A DNA stretch of 64,000 nt, from assembly GCF_030247195.1 (NCBI RefSeq), contig NC_080672.1, positions 14,756,001 through 14,820,000 of the forward strand, written 5' to 3'. The notes under the pieces are model-generated. The model searched no databases. It was not told where the DNA came from and was given only the letters and a program-made list of their open reading frames with translations. Shown here piece by piece: positions 9,830 through 20,250 of the stretch. Position numbers and translations under genes: made by a program. Source of the DNA: Topomyia yanbarensis (lineage: Eukaryota > Arthropoda > Insecta > Diptera > Culicidae). The stretch's first letter is position 1; each line of letters begins with the position of its first letter.

Positions 9830-10420
9830 ATTTCGCATGAATTCATTAAATTTATTTTTTCTAGTTCATAAGCACATATTAATGGATCGTTTTACATTTT
9901 CTTTTCTTATGGATCGTTTTGTAAATATCCATGAGCCATAATTTAACGTCGATATATGAATCATTTCTTATGTTCATTTGTACATCTTCTATGGACCAAG
10001 AAAAATTATTTAGCAAACATTTTCATCAAATTTATGGAACTTTTTCTGACATTTTATTGCTCCATTTTGTAATACCGTGGAACATTTTTGTCGATATTAT
10101 GGAACATATCGACGTGTTTTAATGTACATTGTTAATATTCTATGGATCAATATCAGTTAATTTATGGCGCAAAATGTATCATTTTATGGAACATTTCCAA
10201 TATTTTTATGGGGCATTAGTTGATTTTAATTGCTCTTTTATTACTATTTTAGTGCTCTTTTGCGACCATTTTATGGTTCAATTTTACATAATCTGTGGAT
10301 CAAATCACCCTTTTTTATGGATCATTCACACTGTTTTATGGATTTTCAGTTTTGTTTTATGGAACATGGACAACTTTTTTATGGATCGTTTTACAATTCT
10401 TTATGGATTATTTTAAATAT
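9830..10420 (-). repeat. Foldback right arm
   Basis: Inverted copy of 8700-9252. Small substitutions and indels separate the arms, for example near 9947 and 9983. The last 25 bp up to 10426 diverge from the left end. Confidence 0.85.
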
Positions 10421-10426
10421 TTTATA

Positions 10427-11404
10427 TGCAAAAGTACATTTTCCCGATGGGTGTTGGTCCTTCATATATGCCAGGTATAGGCGTACAATGTTCATTATTT
10501 TTGGTTCGCGAAGTCTGGCCTTTAAAAAGCGACCGTCGCCATTCGTTGATTGTGACGTGAGGCGTACGATTGGAGGGCGCAAGGGGTCCAGTTCAAATTG
10601 GCTGTCTGTGTTCGAATGTTGAGATGTGGTTGCCAATGTGTTTAAACTATTTTCGCCGCTGGTAGGTGTCACTTTCATTTGTTTGGGTTGAATGTTTTCG
10701 TTAGCTAAACGGTACGGGTTGATGGTGTCACCTTTTTTAAAGTTTATGAAATTTGTTTTCACTGCTGGTATTGCAAGACCTGCAATCGGATGTTCGGTGG
10801 TTGTGGGAGGAACGGAAAATTGTTTTTTCGCCGTTGCAAGTAGTAATTTGTCTGACGTCTTACCACTGTCGTTATGATGATGATTGTTAGCGCGATCGTT
10901 GACACGTTGACTTGACTGCTTACGACGTTTTCGGTTGCGCCTTGCCTTATCAGCAGTTTTCTCCTGAAGTCGTCGAATGCGTTGTTTGGCGTCATATTTT
11001 GTCCAATCCTGCTTCCATTGCCATTTATCGCCCAAAAATCGCCAGCCTGGAGACGTATGATCTATTGGATTACTGTAGCGTGTGATTTTTCCGCTAATTC
11101 TTCAGCCAGGAATTTTGATTGATTCATGCCATTTTCTGGTATTGTCATGTTGGAGATTGCAATGGAAATAGCTTTCACTTCTTCCTTCAATTCCTCCAAT
11201 TGGTCGGAATTGACGAGAGGGTACGGCTCAGAACATTTAGCGGAAAGCAGTTCGTTCTCGATGTGTGATAGCCGTTCGTCAATTTTATGATTCATATTGT
11301 CCGATATTGTTTTGGTCGATTTGCTGATGGTGTCGATCGAATTTTGCAACAAATTGTCACAAGAATGAAAATGCTGACCTAGTTTACTGCATATGTTTTC
11401 GTTT
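10427..11404 (-). pseudogene. LINE-B ORF1, central piece (coiled coil and basic region)
   Basis: The minus strand from 11404 encodes NENICSKLGQHFHSCDNLL and a helical, heptad-rich stretch (IDERLSHIENELLS, LEELKEEVKAISIAIS), probably a coiled coil for ORF1p self-association. Near 11095 the frame shifts by one base. The new frame reads SPGWRFLGDKWQWKQDW, then a strongly basic segment (KARRNRKRRKQSSQRV), fitting an RNA-binding role, and continues to HPSGKCTFA at 10430. The W-x-F-L-G...W-x-W-K-x-D-W pattern recurs in insect CR1 ORF1 proteins. Family M DNA interrupts the piece on one side and the foldback on the other. Confidence 0.8.
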
Positions 11405-11518
11405 TTGCCTTTCTCAATAGAAAGGTATTGCAATTGCTCTGAAAACCGACTGTTTAACGGAGGCCCGGAGGGCCGAGTGACATATACCATTCGATTCAGT
11501 TCGTCGAGTTCGGCAAAT

Positions 11519-11572
11519 GTCTGTGTGTGTATGTATGTATGTGTGTGTGTATGTATGTGTGTGTACGCGAAC
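11519..11572 (+). repeat. TG/TATG microsatellite inside family M
   Basis: Imperfect TGTG/TATG array at the fixed position just after CGGCAAATGTCTG in family M. The same feature recurs near 12691-12722 and 13839-13905 (+), and near 19370-19425, 20140-20155, 56350-56378 and 57868-57897. Confidence 0.85.
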
Positions 11573-13484
11573 ACAATCTCACTCACTTTTCTCAGAGATG
11601 GATGAACCGATTTTTACAAACTTAGTCCCAAATGAAAGGTGCAACGTTCCCATAGGCTGCTATTGAATTTCTAATGGATCCGACTTCCGGTTCCGGAATT
11701 ACAGGGTGATGAGTACGATCACGCAGAAAATGTCGATTTTAAGAAATTCTGCAATGAATGTATAATGGTGAAAATTTTTCCAAAATGTGACCACAACTGC
11801 TTCGATTTGTAGTACTAGGTCATTAACAGCCATTCAAAGTCTCTTTGGTCACATTGGCCACCATCATCGGTTCCGGAAACCCCAGCGGAAGCATCCAAAT
11901 TCAGACTAACAATCACATCGGTTTCTCGGAGATGGCTAGACCGAATCAACCAAACTTAGTTTCAAATGAAAGATGTTGCGTCCCCGTGAATGGCTATTAA
12001 ATTTTATCCCCAACCGACTTCCGGTTCCGGAGTTACGGGTTGTGGCGTGCGATCACATAGCAAATTGTGATTCAAACCGATACTCCGATGGAAGCCAAAA
12101 AGGTAAAAATTTCGCTAAAATGTCTCTCAAATAACTTAACTTTGCAGTTCTAGGTCACCGACGGCCAAACAAACTTTCGTCGACTACATTGACCACCATA
12201 GACGGTTCCGGAGGTGCCCGGGAAAAGCGGCCATCTTTCAAAATTTACGAACTCACATCAGTTTCCCGAAATGGTTGGGCCGATTTTCACAAACTTAGTC
12301 CCAAATGATAGCTATAACATCCCCATAGATGTATATAAAATTTCGCACGGATCGCTTATATGGGTCCGGAAATATAGACTAAATCGTTCGGTCACATATG
12401 AAATTCCCATATAAGTCGGAACTCTAATTTTTTTCAAAAAATTTCAGAAATCGAATTCGTATTTTTGATGCCAAACATCTTTAAAATGCATGAAACGTCG
12501 AGAGTTTATGTTATCTCGAAAAAAAATTATTTATGAAAATCGACTTTTTGGGACTTTGCCGATTTCGCACCTTTTTGCCTTTCTCATATAAAGAAAGGCT
12601 ATGCAATCACTGTAAAAATCGACTTTTTAACCGAGGCCCGGAGGGCCGAGTGTCATACACCATTCGATTCAGTTCGTCGAGATCGGCAAATGTCTGTGTG
12701 TGTATGTATGTGTGTGTGTGTCATTTAAACTCACACAATTTTCTCAGAGATGGCTGAACCGATTTTCGCAAACTTAGTTTCATCTGAAAGGTATAACGCT
12801 CCCATAAGCTGCTATTGAATTTTTAGTTGATCCGACTTCCGGTTCCGGAGTTACGGGTTGAAGAGTGCGGTCACACAGCAAATTCCCATATAAACTGGTA
12901 CCACCATGATGTTCAAATTATGTAAAACATATTAAAATTGATGTAACATTACTCTAGTTTGCGGGTCTGGATCACTAATGATCAATCAAAGCAGCTTGGA
13001 CCAAATTGGCCACCTATGACAGGTCATGACGCCCCCGGGGAACTCGCCAAGTTCCTAAGCTAATATCACACCCATTCCCCAACGAATTCTCTGCCGATTT
13101 TTACAAACTTGATTTCAAATGAAAGATTCAGTAATGCCATTGACTGCTGCTGCTTCATTCGGTTCTGACTCTTGCTTCCGGAGTTACAGGGGTGTTAGTA
13201 AGGATACACTGGAATTTCCCATATAAATCGGTACAATCGTAATACCTCAGAGGCTAAAAACTATTGAAATGGTCACCAAATAACTTCTAATCGCAGATCT
13301 AGATCACTGATTGCCAATCAAACATTCTTTGAATATATTGCCTACTATCGACGATTCCGGAAGTCCGGAATTCCGGGCATATTCCACAATTAAAGTCAAA
13401 TCGGTTCTTCGGTGATGACTGAACCGATTTTCTCAAACCAAGTCTCAAATGGAAGACAAAATATGCAGTTGAGTATTGCGTCGC

Positions 13485-13680
13485 CGCCCCCCTCCCCCCC
13501 TCCGTCTTGCCCTTACACCTCCATCCTTCATCACTCCCCTCCCCTTGGACCACCCTCACGCCCGCATTTCCTGCATCCACCCCGTATACCGAAATAAGAT
13601 GAAGGATTTCTGACGCATCCTCCACTCCCACTCTACTAACCCCCCATTCCCTCCACTTTCAAACCCATTCCACCATCATT
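13485..13680 (+). repeat. C-rich polypyrimidine block of a family M subtype
   Basis: A run of CCCCCTCC-type sequence, unlike its AT-rich surroundings, with a G-rich reverse-complement counterpart at about 19590-19800. In both places it is followed by the TGCTGATTAAGC motif and a family M terminus. It is therefore part of a repeat subtype and not a gene, although a 110-codon frame crosses it. Confidence 0.6.
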
Positions 13681-13731
13681 TCAAAATATAATCACATGAA
13701 AATACTATTGCACTCATGCTGATTAAGCTAA

Positions 13732-13941
<210 letters not shown>

Positions 13942-14956
13942 TGACTGAACCGATTTTTACAATCTAAGATTCAAATGAAAGGTATAATATTCCCATAGGT
14001 TGCTATTGAATTTCATTTTCAACCGACATCTTGTTCCGGATTACGAGTTGAAGAGTATGGTTACAACACAAAATTTGTTGATTTGTCCACATCGGTTTCT
14101 CGGAATTTTCTGAACCGATTTTGACAAACTTGATTTTAAATGAAAGGTCCATCAGCTGCTGTTGAATTTTGTGTGGATACGAGTTCTGGTTCCTGAATTA
14201 CAGGGTGATACGTACGATCACGCAGCAAATCCCGATTCTAACGAATTCTGCGATGAATGTAAAAAGGTGAATTTTTTTCCAAAATGTAAACACATTTGTT
14301 GAATTTGTAGATCTAGGTCACCAACAGTCATTCAAAGTCTCTTTGGCCACACTGGCCACCATCGACGGATCCGGAAGCATCCAAATTCAGAATAACGGTT
14401 ATATTGGTTTCTCAAAAATGGCTAGACCGATTTGATCAACTTAGTCTCAAATGCAAGGTGTTGCGTCCCCGGAAACCGATATTAAATTCCATCTCCATCC
14501 GACTTCCGGTTCCGGAGTTACGGGTTGTGGAGTGCGATCACATAGAAAACTCCGATTCAAACCGATACCGCGATGAATGCAAAAAGGTGCTCTTATATAT
14601 ACTTACCAAGTGAAATAAGAATGAAAAACATTACCATAATGTTATATTGTACGAACCAGCTACTAAATCATAGTTTGGAGAAATGAGAAAGGCACAATTG
14701 CACCTCTAGGTGGATTAAAACAGGTTTTTCAGTTCAATATTACCGTGGCTGTTTTTTTCTTTTACAAAATTTTAGAACTCGAATAATGATTTATTTTCCT
14801 GTATATGGTTGTCATGTGATGTATAATAATAAAATGTAATATATGCATTTAAAAGTTTTTAATGAATATAAACAACGCACACATTCTCGTGATTCATGAT
14901 TGAGAAAGGCACAATTGCACCGCTAGGTGGATTAAAATAGGTTTTTTATGGACGAC

Positions 14957-15295
14957 TTGCACTGATTGCTTTACGTCGTTAAGTAATTGTTCGATGCTAC
15001 CGAACAATTCAAGACTGTGGCTCTTTAGGTCAGCTGTGGTTCAATGTTGTGTATCCGTATGCGACTTCATCATTTTTAGCAGCTGATCTTGTAGATAGAT
15101 CATTTTGCGTGTGTCGACCTCTGTCCTAATAATGTGCTGGCAGTCCGCACACACAGGCACCATAAATGCCCGGATAAAATTTTTCTGATTACGCTGCACA
15201 CCTACACAGGCAGCATGGTACGATATGCTGCAAAATTCACACTTCCAGAGGAAGCGGTCGTCGTTTATGTTGCAAGTTTTTACACCGCACTGCAT
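14957..15295 (-). pseudogene. LINE-B ORF1 N-terminus with PHD-type finger
   Basis: ATG at 15295 starts a frame whose first 52 residues hold C3, C8, C19, C22, H27, C30, C49 and C52, a C4-H-C3 PHD-like finger with the YHAACVGV motif. After TDTQH a TGA (15041-15043) interrupts the frame. Beyond it the same frame continues (TTADLKSHSLELFGSIEQ) to HK at 14957, where family M was inserted, and resumes with NENICSK at 11404. The finger is homologous in layout to LINE-A ORF1 but clearly diverged. Role as in LINE-A: an ORF1 ribonucleoprotein component, inferred. Confidence 0.82.
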
Positions 15296-15450
15296 TATTT
15301 TACTATTACTTGAAGTTCAATAGCACTGTAACTTACGAGGCACGCGCGCGATGTTTGTTTACGTAGGTAAAAAAATACTAATTAATAAATTACTTGCGGA
15401 GCGCTTGAAGAGGCGTCCGCGCTCGTTGACTGTTCGAGCGAAAAAATTGC
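15296..15450 (-). other. Probable LINE-B 5' leader
   Basis: About 150 bp upstream of the LINE-B ORF1 ATG on the minus strand, with CG-rich words near 15340 and 15400-15440 unlike the flank. CR1-type 5' UTRs often hold the internal promoter. No promoter motif is identified, and the 5' limit is approximate. Confidence 0.4.
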
Positions 15451-15619
15451 GAAACCGTCACCTTTGAAGTTTTAAAAATTTCGAGGAAGTTTTCTAACAT
15501 AACGTATTCTGATACATCAATTTTAGTAATCCTAGAGAACATTATAACATAGCATAGAATAGTAAAAATTTCATACGTGGCTGATACAGTCTAATCTTTT
15601 TATACAATCGCATAGATCA

Positions 15620-15790
15620 CTGCATACCTGGCCATGTCCCTACGATCGCTAGAGGAAAGGAAATGTTAGTTGAATATGTACTTAAAAAGATACGGGGAAC
15701 CCACGCAGTCTCCATAGGTATTACAGATGTTAGATTTTGTTAGTAGGGAAGGAAATGGGGTGTGATATTGAGTTGATGGTTCTGGCAAGT
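15620..15790 (+). repeat. Dispersed repeat shared with 61370-61510
   Basis: Contains ATGTTAGTTGAATATGTACT, GGGGAACCCACGCAGTCTCC and GTTAGTAGGGAAGGAA. The same words in the same order recur at 61370-61510 in direct orientation. Origin unknown; no coding content. Confidence 0.65.
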
Positions 15791-15828
15791 ATTAAGTACA
15801 GTCGAAATATTAAAATATGATATATTAA

Positions 15829-16195
15829 CCCTAGAGCGGTTTTGTGGGGTACATTTGTACCCCAGAGCTATTTGCAATCCCTGTTGTTCCGTTACAATTT
15901 ATTTCAACTGCAAGCAATCTTTATCATAAATCGATTTGTTTACTAAACTACCCATAATGCTTAAAGTTTGTCTGGGGTACAAATGTACCTCACAAAACCG
16001 TTTATTTTAGTGTTTTGTCATGTGCACATAATTCGGAAAATTCATTATGCAGGTCGAACTCGATTATCCGGGGAAAATGATTCGATTATCCGGGCGCTTT
16101 GAAAAAAAATCAAATTCCAACAAGAATGTCTGATTATAGTGCTAATTCGATCATTGCAGTCAATAGTACTTCTTCATGAAATGGAGGGTCTAGGG
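15829..16195. mobile_element. TTAA-flanked MITE with CCCTAGA termini
   Basis: TTAA at 15825-15828 and 16196-16199 brackets CCCTAGA...TCTAGGG, the end structure of piggyBac-type elements (CCCT termini, TTAA duplication). A second inverted pair lies inside: GGTTTTGTGGGGTACATTTG near 15838 and its counterpart near 15980-16003, each holding the GGGTACATTTGTACC palindrome. A pogo-like word, CAGGTCGAACTCGATTATCC, sits at about 16050. No transposase. The superfamily call is inference from termini and target site. Confidence 0.6.
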
Positions 16196-16289
16196 TTAAC
16201 CTCCTCTCAAATTTTGGCCTACCTCACAAATAGCTTAAATATGGTTTATTCCGCGCAAAGTGACAAAAAAAAACCAAAACCAATAGTTT

Positions 16290-17790
16290 AAACGACTATT
16301 GGTTTATACAACATATGTTTATAACGACAAGTAAGGCTAATAACTGGGCCTAATATCTTTCATTGTAGCACTAATAGTTATAAATATTATCAGTAGAATA
16401 GAAATTATTACGACGAGAACATTTCAAATGGGCATATAAACAAAATGTAAACGATTCCGGTTAATACTAACCTCAAATGGACACGGACAAAGCTTTATAT
16501 ACACCTTAAATAAACCGATTCTGAAGCCTGGCTGTTTGCAAAATAATGGGTTATCGAGAAGGCACATAAGAAAAAATAACTAGTTTTGTTTATGTTTCCT
16601 TTCACTTCCCCTCAAAAATTAACGGTTCATACACACCAAACAACAAAACGGAAAAAAAATTAGGGGTCCTTTTCTCAATGAAAAAGACTCTACTTGAAAA
16701 GGGCCCAAAGACATCCCAACACCGCGAAATGGATCAAAATAAACGTCACATATTCCTTTACTGTAAACAAAAGGGTAATAAGCTAACATCTCGTCGAACA
16801 GGGTTTATAGGAGAGGACACAAAACCAGTGTAATGTTTCAAAAGGAACCAAAACATTTATCTGAAATAAATCGAAAATACAATTTTTTTAAATAAATCTG
16901 GTATATTATTCGGAAAAAATGGTTAATTTAACACGGCATTACGCTATCCTTGTATCAAACTCCTGTTCATAAATTGAAAATTTTCCAAACTCAATTTTCT
17001 CAACATAATCATATTGTATTTAATATCATATGAAATGTTGACGTCGATTACAATAAATCTGATTGGGATCGGCTGAAGCAGCGCAACCAGGAATAGTTTC
17101 TAGAAGTTTGGAATATTTTCGTAACCTAGCAGTATTATTGAAAACTGGTCAAACTTTCTAATTTAAACTGCCTTTTTCGTGCAATTGGACTAGATCGGAA
17201 AGTAAATATTGAGCAACAACAGTGCGACGGAAACACCGATCTTTATTAAACCAGGTTTTTCGTGTTTCATGACTCCTAAGGAAAAATTGTTTTCGAACAA
17301 GACAGTTAGATGAACAAGATTCTGATAAGAGACCCGGCAGTCACCGGAGGCGATTTAAATTGGGTAGCTCAAGCAAAGATGGATGTTAGAAGATGATGGA
17401 TCATGTACGTAACCATTGGTAATCCTTCGCTGTTGACATATATGAGTGGGTGAGTTTGCGAAGACTACATGCGTAGTGATCACCTGATAATGCGGTACGA
17501 TATTGGTCAACTAAATGGAGCTAAATTCAAGGACAAGGACAAAGATCTCTTTGGGGAAGAAAAACGCGCACTCTTCTAACCAGAATGGGGGTTAAAAACG
17601 TTAGCTGTGATATGTGACACCACCACGAAAATTAAACTGGAATCAAGAAACAGACGACCCCCAGCTTACTTACTTAATTTCTTTCTAGTATACGAGTAAC
17701 CGAATCATTTACCCAGGAAAATCTAAGCCCTGGGTAATCGAGTTTGACCTGTATTGCAAAAGACACACCTTATTAAAAAGTTTGTCTTAG
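16290..17790 (+). pseudogene. Decayed Loa/Jockey-type LINE fragment (endonuclease)
   Basis: The core at about 17300-17500 reads, with stops, as AVTGGDLNWVAQAKM, then VTIGNPSLL and VCEDYMRSDHLIMRYDIG. These match the GGDFN-x-W and SDH motifs of apurinic-type endonucleases in the I/Jockey/Loa group. The whole 1.5-kb block has an inverted counterpart at 60095-61060 that shares blocks in the same order, so it is a repeat family member. Its right end carries CAGGTCAAACTCGATTACCC (minus strand, about 17751-17732), resembling a pogo-type terminus. It is too degraded to give an ORF, and the outer limits are approximate. Confidence 0.6.
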
Positions 17791-18451
17791 AAATTTAGAG
17801 TGTTGATGACGGTGCTTATCATTAAATTTGAATTACCAGTTTAAGTGCTGTACCGACATTCCGGTTATGTCCCACACAGTGCTCACTTTTTGGACTCGCG
17901 GGTGAAACAAAGATGTTATTGTTGATGACGGTTTTTATACATACTTTCAAGGAAATAGGTATCATTCAGTCATACATCAAGTGACACCATTTACACTTTA
18001 CTATCCTCTACCATATCTTTCAATTTATTATATTTCCCATAAATTTTGTTTCTTCGTTCGTATTCTTCAAATCATAACTTATCACACCGTACAAAAATAT
18101 ATTCTTCTGAAAAAAATCCAGCTGATGGTAAAATGGATGTCGAACAAGATTCCTCATCAAAGACTCCGACTTCCCATTTAAAATCATACACATTGAACTC
18201 GGCCGGAGCAAGCAAATAACCTTACTAGTGACAAACCTTTTGTGAAGCACTACCGCGTCTATATGCCCACTCATAAAGTTAAGATCGACGGAGTCGAGTC
18301 ACCGATTCAAGTTTGTCGTGCGTGGATCTGCTGAAGTACTGGACGGGACAAAATGGTGTGTCCTTTGACAAGTAAATGGTGGAGAGGACAACTGTTTTTC
18401 GGATGTCCTTTGGCGGGTTTGTGTTACGTTTAAATACGTCGTTTGCGACAA
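17791..18451. other. No recognised feature
   Basis: AT-rich DNA. Short frames near 17981-18274 on both strands overlap one another and show no domain. A stretch near 18280-18450 may belong to the SINE flank. Confidence 0.4.
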
Positions 18452-18655
18452 GGGACGGTGCCGGTGGTTGAGTGGTAAGCGTGACTTCCACGCATTCCAG
18501 TTGGTCTGGGTTCAATCCCAGCCGAGGTCGTTGAGATTTTCCTGAGCTGAAAAAATTTGTGATCACGTCTTCCTTCGGAAGGGAAGTAAAGCCGTTGGTC
18601 CCCGATTCATGAGTTTTTGGATCGATATCTAGTCTAGAATCCAACTTCTATACTT
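18452..18655 (+). mobile_element. tRNA-derived SINE
   Basis: The 5' part resembles a tRNA: an A-box-like TGGTTGAGTGGTAAGC at about 18465-18480 and a B box GGTTCAATCCC at 18509-18519, about 30 bp apart. A non-tRNA body follows with TCTTCCTTCGGAAGGGAAG near 18569 and GCCGTTGGTCCCCG near 18590. RNA polymerase III would read it from the internal boxes; retrotransposition would rely on LINE enzymes. It is not a tRNA gene: the acceptor pairing is absent and the unrelated body continues. The 3' limit is approximate. Confidence 0.75.
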
Positions 18656-18799
18656 ATGAAAAACGACACAGCATTTTTTACAGCGCATATTTTTTTTTGC
18701 ACAGAAGTATTCATTTTATGTAGCTTGTTCTCAGATAGTTTTGCTATTTAAAATAAAGCAAGGGAACAAAAAAATGAAATTATGCACGTAAAATGAAAA

Positions 18800-19212
18800 A
18801 TGAATCGACAGCTACGAACTTGAGTTGCTATGTGTCGACGCTTAAACACTTGAAACCAGCGGCGGATCCAGGAGGAGGGTTCGGGAGTTTGGACCCCGCC
18901 AAAAATTTTCAACTTGTTAAGAAATTTTAAATTAGTCTCTCAACTCAAAATCATGTCAAACCAAATTTTTCACTGGTTTTTCAGACCCACTAGGAAAGTT
19001 TATTCTAGAGGAATTAGAAAATTTTATTCGCGTAGAGTGGTACTTGATGAGGGAAGGGCTGTTTAGGGAAGGGTGGTAGGGGGGGTGCCCCTCACCGTAT
19101 CCCCCTAACTACGACCCAGTTGAAATACAGAAAATCTATATAAGTAAAAAAAAATTGGCCGGGATTAGGTTCAGAGTGATTGCATAACCTTTCTATAGGA
19201 GAAAGGCAAAAA
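18800..19212 (-). repeat. Family M copy (short subtype), minus strand
   Basis: Ends at GATTGCATAACCTTTC plus GGAGAAAGGCAAAAA, the reverse of the family M start. It shares with 26617-27014 and 58134-58337 an internal block containing GCGGATCCAGGAGG and TTTTCAACTTGTTAAGAAA. The opposite terminus is not seen. Confidence 0.7.
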
Positions 19213-19531
19213 TGTGAATTTGCTGTGTGTCTGCACTCTTAAACCCGTAACTCCGGAACCGGAACTCGGAATTTAATGAAGCAGTCTATGGGATCGTTGT
19301 ACCTTTCATTTGAGCCTAAGTTTGATGAAATCGGTTCAGTCATCTCCGAGTAACCGATGTACTTATTTTTGGTCACATACATACATATATACATACATAC
19401 ACACACATACATACACACATACACATTTGCCGAATTCGACAAACTGAGTCGAATGGTATATGACAGACGGGATTATGTTGACGATGTTCAGAGTGATTGC
19501 ATAACCTGTCTATAGTAGAAAGGCAAAAAGA
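19213..19531 (-). repeat. Family M start fragment, minus strand
   Basis: Holds ACCCGTAACTCCGGAACCGG, TCGGTTCAGTCATCTCCGAG, the ATAC/CACA microsatellite and the hairpin end ATAACCTGTCTATAGTAG. It is adjacent to the preceding copy in the same orientation. Confidence 0.75.
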
Positions 19532-19930
19532 TATACTGAATTTGCTTAATCAGCATTAGTTCAATGGTGTCTTCTTGCTAACTTATTTTGGCATGTGGGG
19601 GTGGGTGTGTAACGGGGATGAGAACGCACAACCCAGAGCCTTTACCCCCGGTTTCCTTTGGTATGCCTGGTGGGTGATGGCGATGGGAATGAGAGAGTTA
19701 TGGCTCTGTAGGAGGAGGAATGGGGTGGTAGTCCGAGGGGAGTGTGGTGGAGAAGGATTTGAGATCGGGATTAACGGTATGATTGTGCGAGATGTGGGGG
19801 ACTAAACCCACGCACGCACCCCTGTTCAAATCAAGAATACCTATTTAAGTAAAATAAAAATGGTTTGGATTAGGTTGACTATTTTAGAGTAACGGCAAAA
19901 CCGTTCTATATGAGAGGCAAAAGTAAATAT
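19532..19930 (-). repeat. G-rich family M subtype fragment
   Basis: The G-rich sequence (GTGGGGGTGGGTGTG near 19593) mirrors the C-rich block at 13485-13680. It ends near 19910 with a degraded TCTATATGAGAGGCAAAAG terminus. A 76-codon frame here is a compositional artefact. Confidence 0.55.
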
Positions 19931-20064
19931 TGTTATGGTACAGGTATATGGGAAACGACATTCAGCTAGAGCTATAAATCCAAGCTATTTAGAATACATT
20001 TTATGAGCTTTTGCATCTTTTGGATAACATGCTGATTGCGATTTATGTGCGAATTTCATGCGTT

Positions 20065-20250
20065 CAAGAGAAGCATAATTCCGGAACCGGAGGTCGGAAT
20101 TGAATTAAATTCAATAGTAGGAACGATAACCGATGTGTATACATACACACATACATTTGTCGAACTCGACGAACTGAGTCCAAAGATATGATAAAGTCGA
20201 TTTTCAGAGTGATTATATAACCTTTTTATAGCAAAAAGACAACAAAGGTT
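20065..20250 (-). repeat. Family M start fragment, minus strand
   Basis: Contains ATTCCGGAACCGGAGGTCGG, a short ATACACACATAC run, CGAACTCGACGAACTGAGTC and a decayed hairpin terminus. Confidence 0.65.

Larger units (their letters stand above)
8686..10426. mobile_element. Foldback element with ~0.55-kb near-identical inverted arms
   Basis: The left arm (about 8700-9252) and right arm (about 9830-10420) are inverted copies with few differences, separated by a loop of about 577 bp. The arms are AT-rich and built from a recurring degenerate unit: CCATAAAA preceded by GAT or GTT, read on the other strand as TTTTATGGATC or TTTTATGGAAC, at irregular spacing of roughly 20-35 bp. The element interrupts LINE-B ORF1; TGC at 8683-8685 and 10427-10429 may be a 3-bp target duplication. 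No transposase is encoded. The long open frames in the arms are by-products of this composition. Foldback-type (long inverted repeat) DNA transposon is the best description; the family is not identified. Confidence 0.85.

Noticed and set aside
13299..13631. 110-codon minus-strand frame rich in Gly and Glu
   Set aside because: Crosses the C-rich block and family M words; composition explains it.
18452..18530. Functional tRNA gene
   Set aside because: A- and B-box-like words are present, but acceptor pairing is absent and a long unrelated body follows, as in a SINE.
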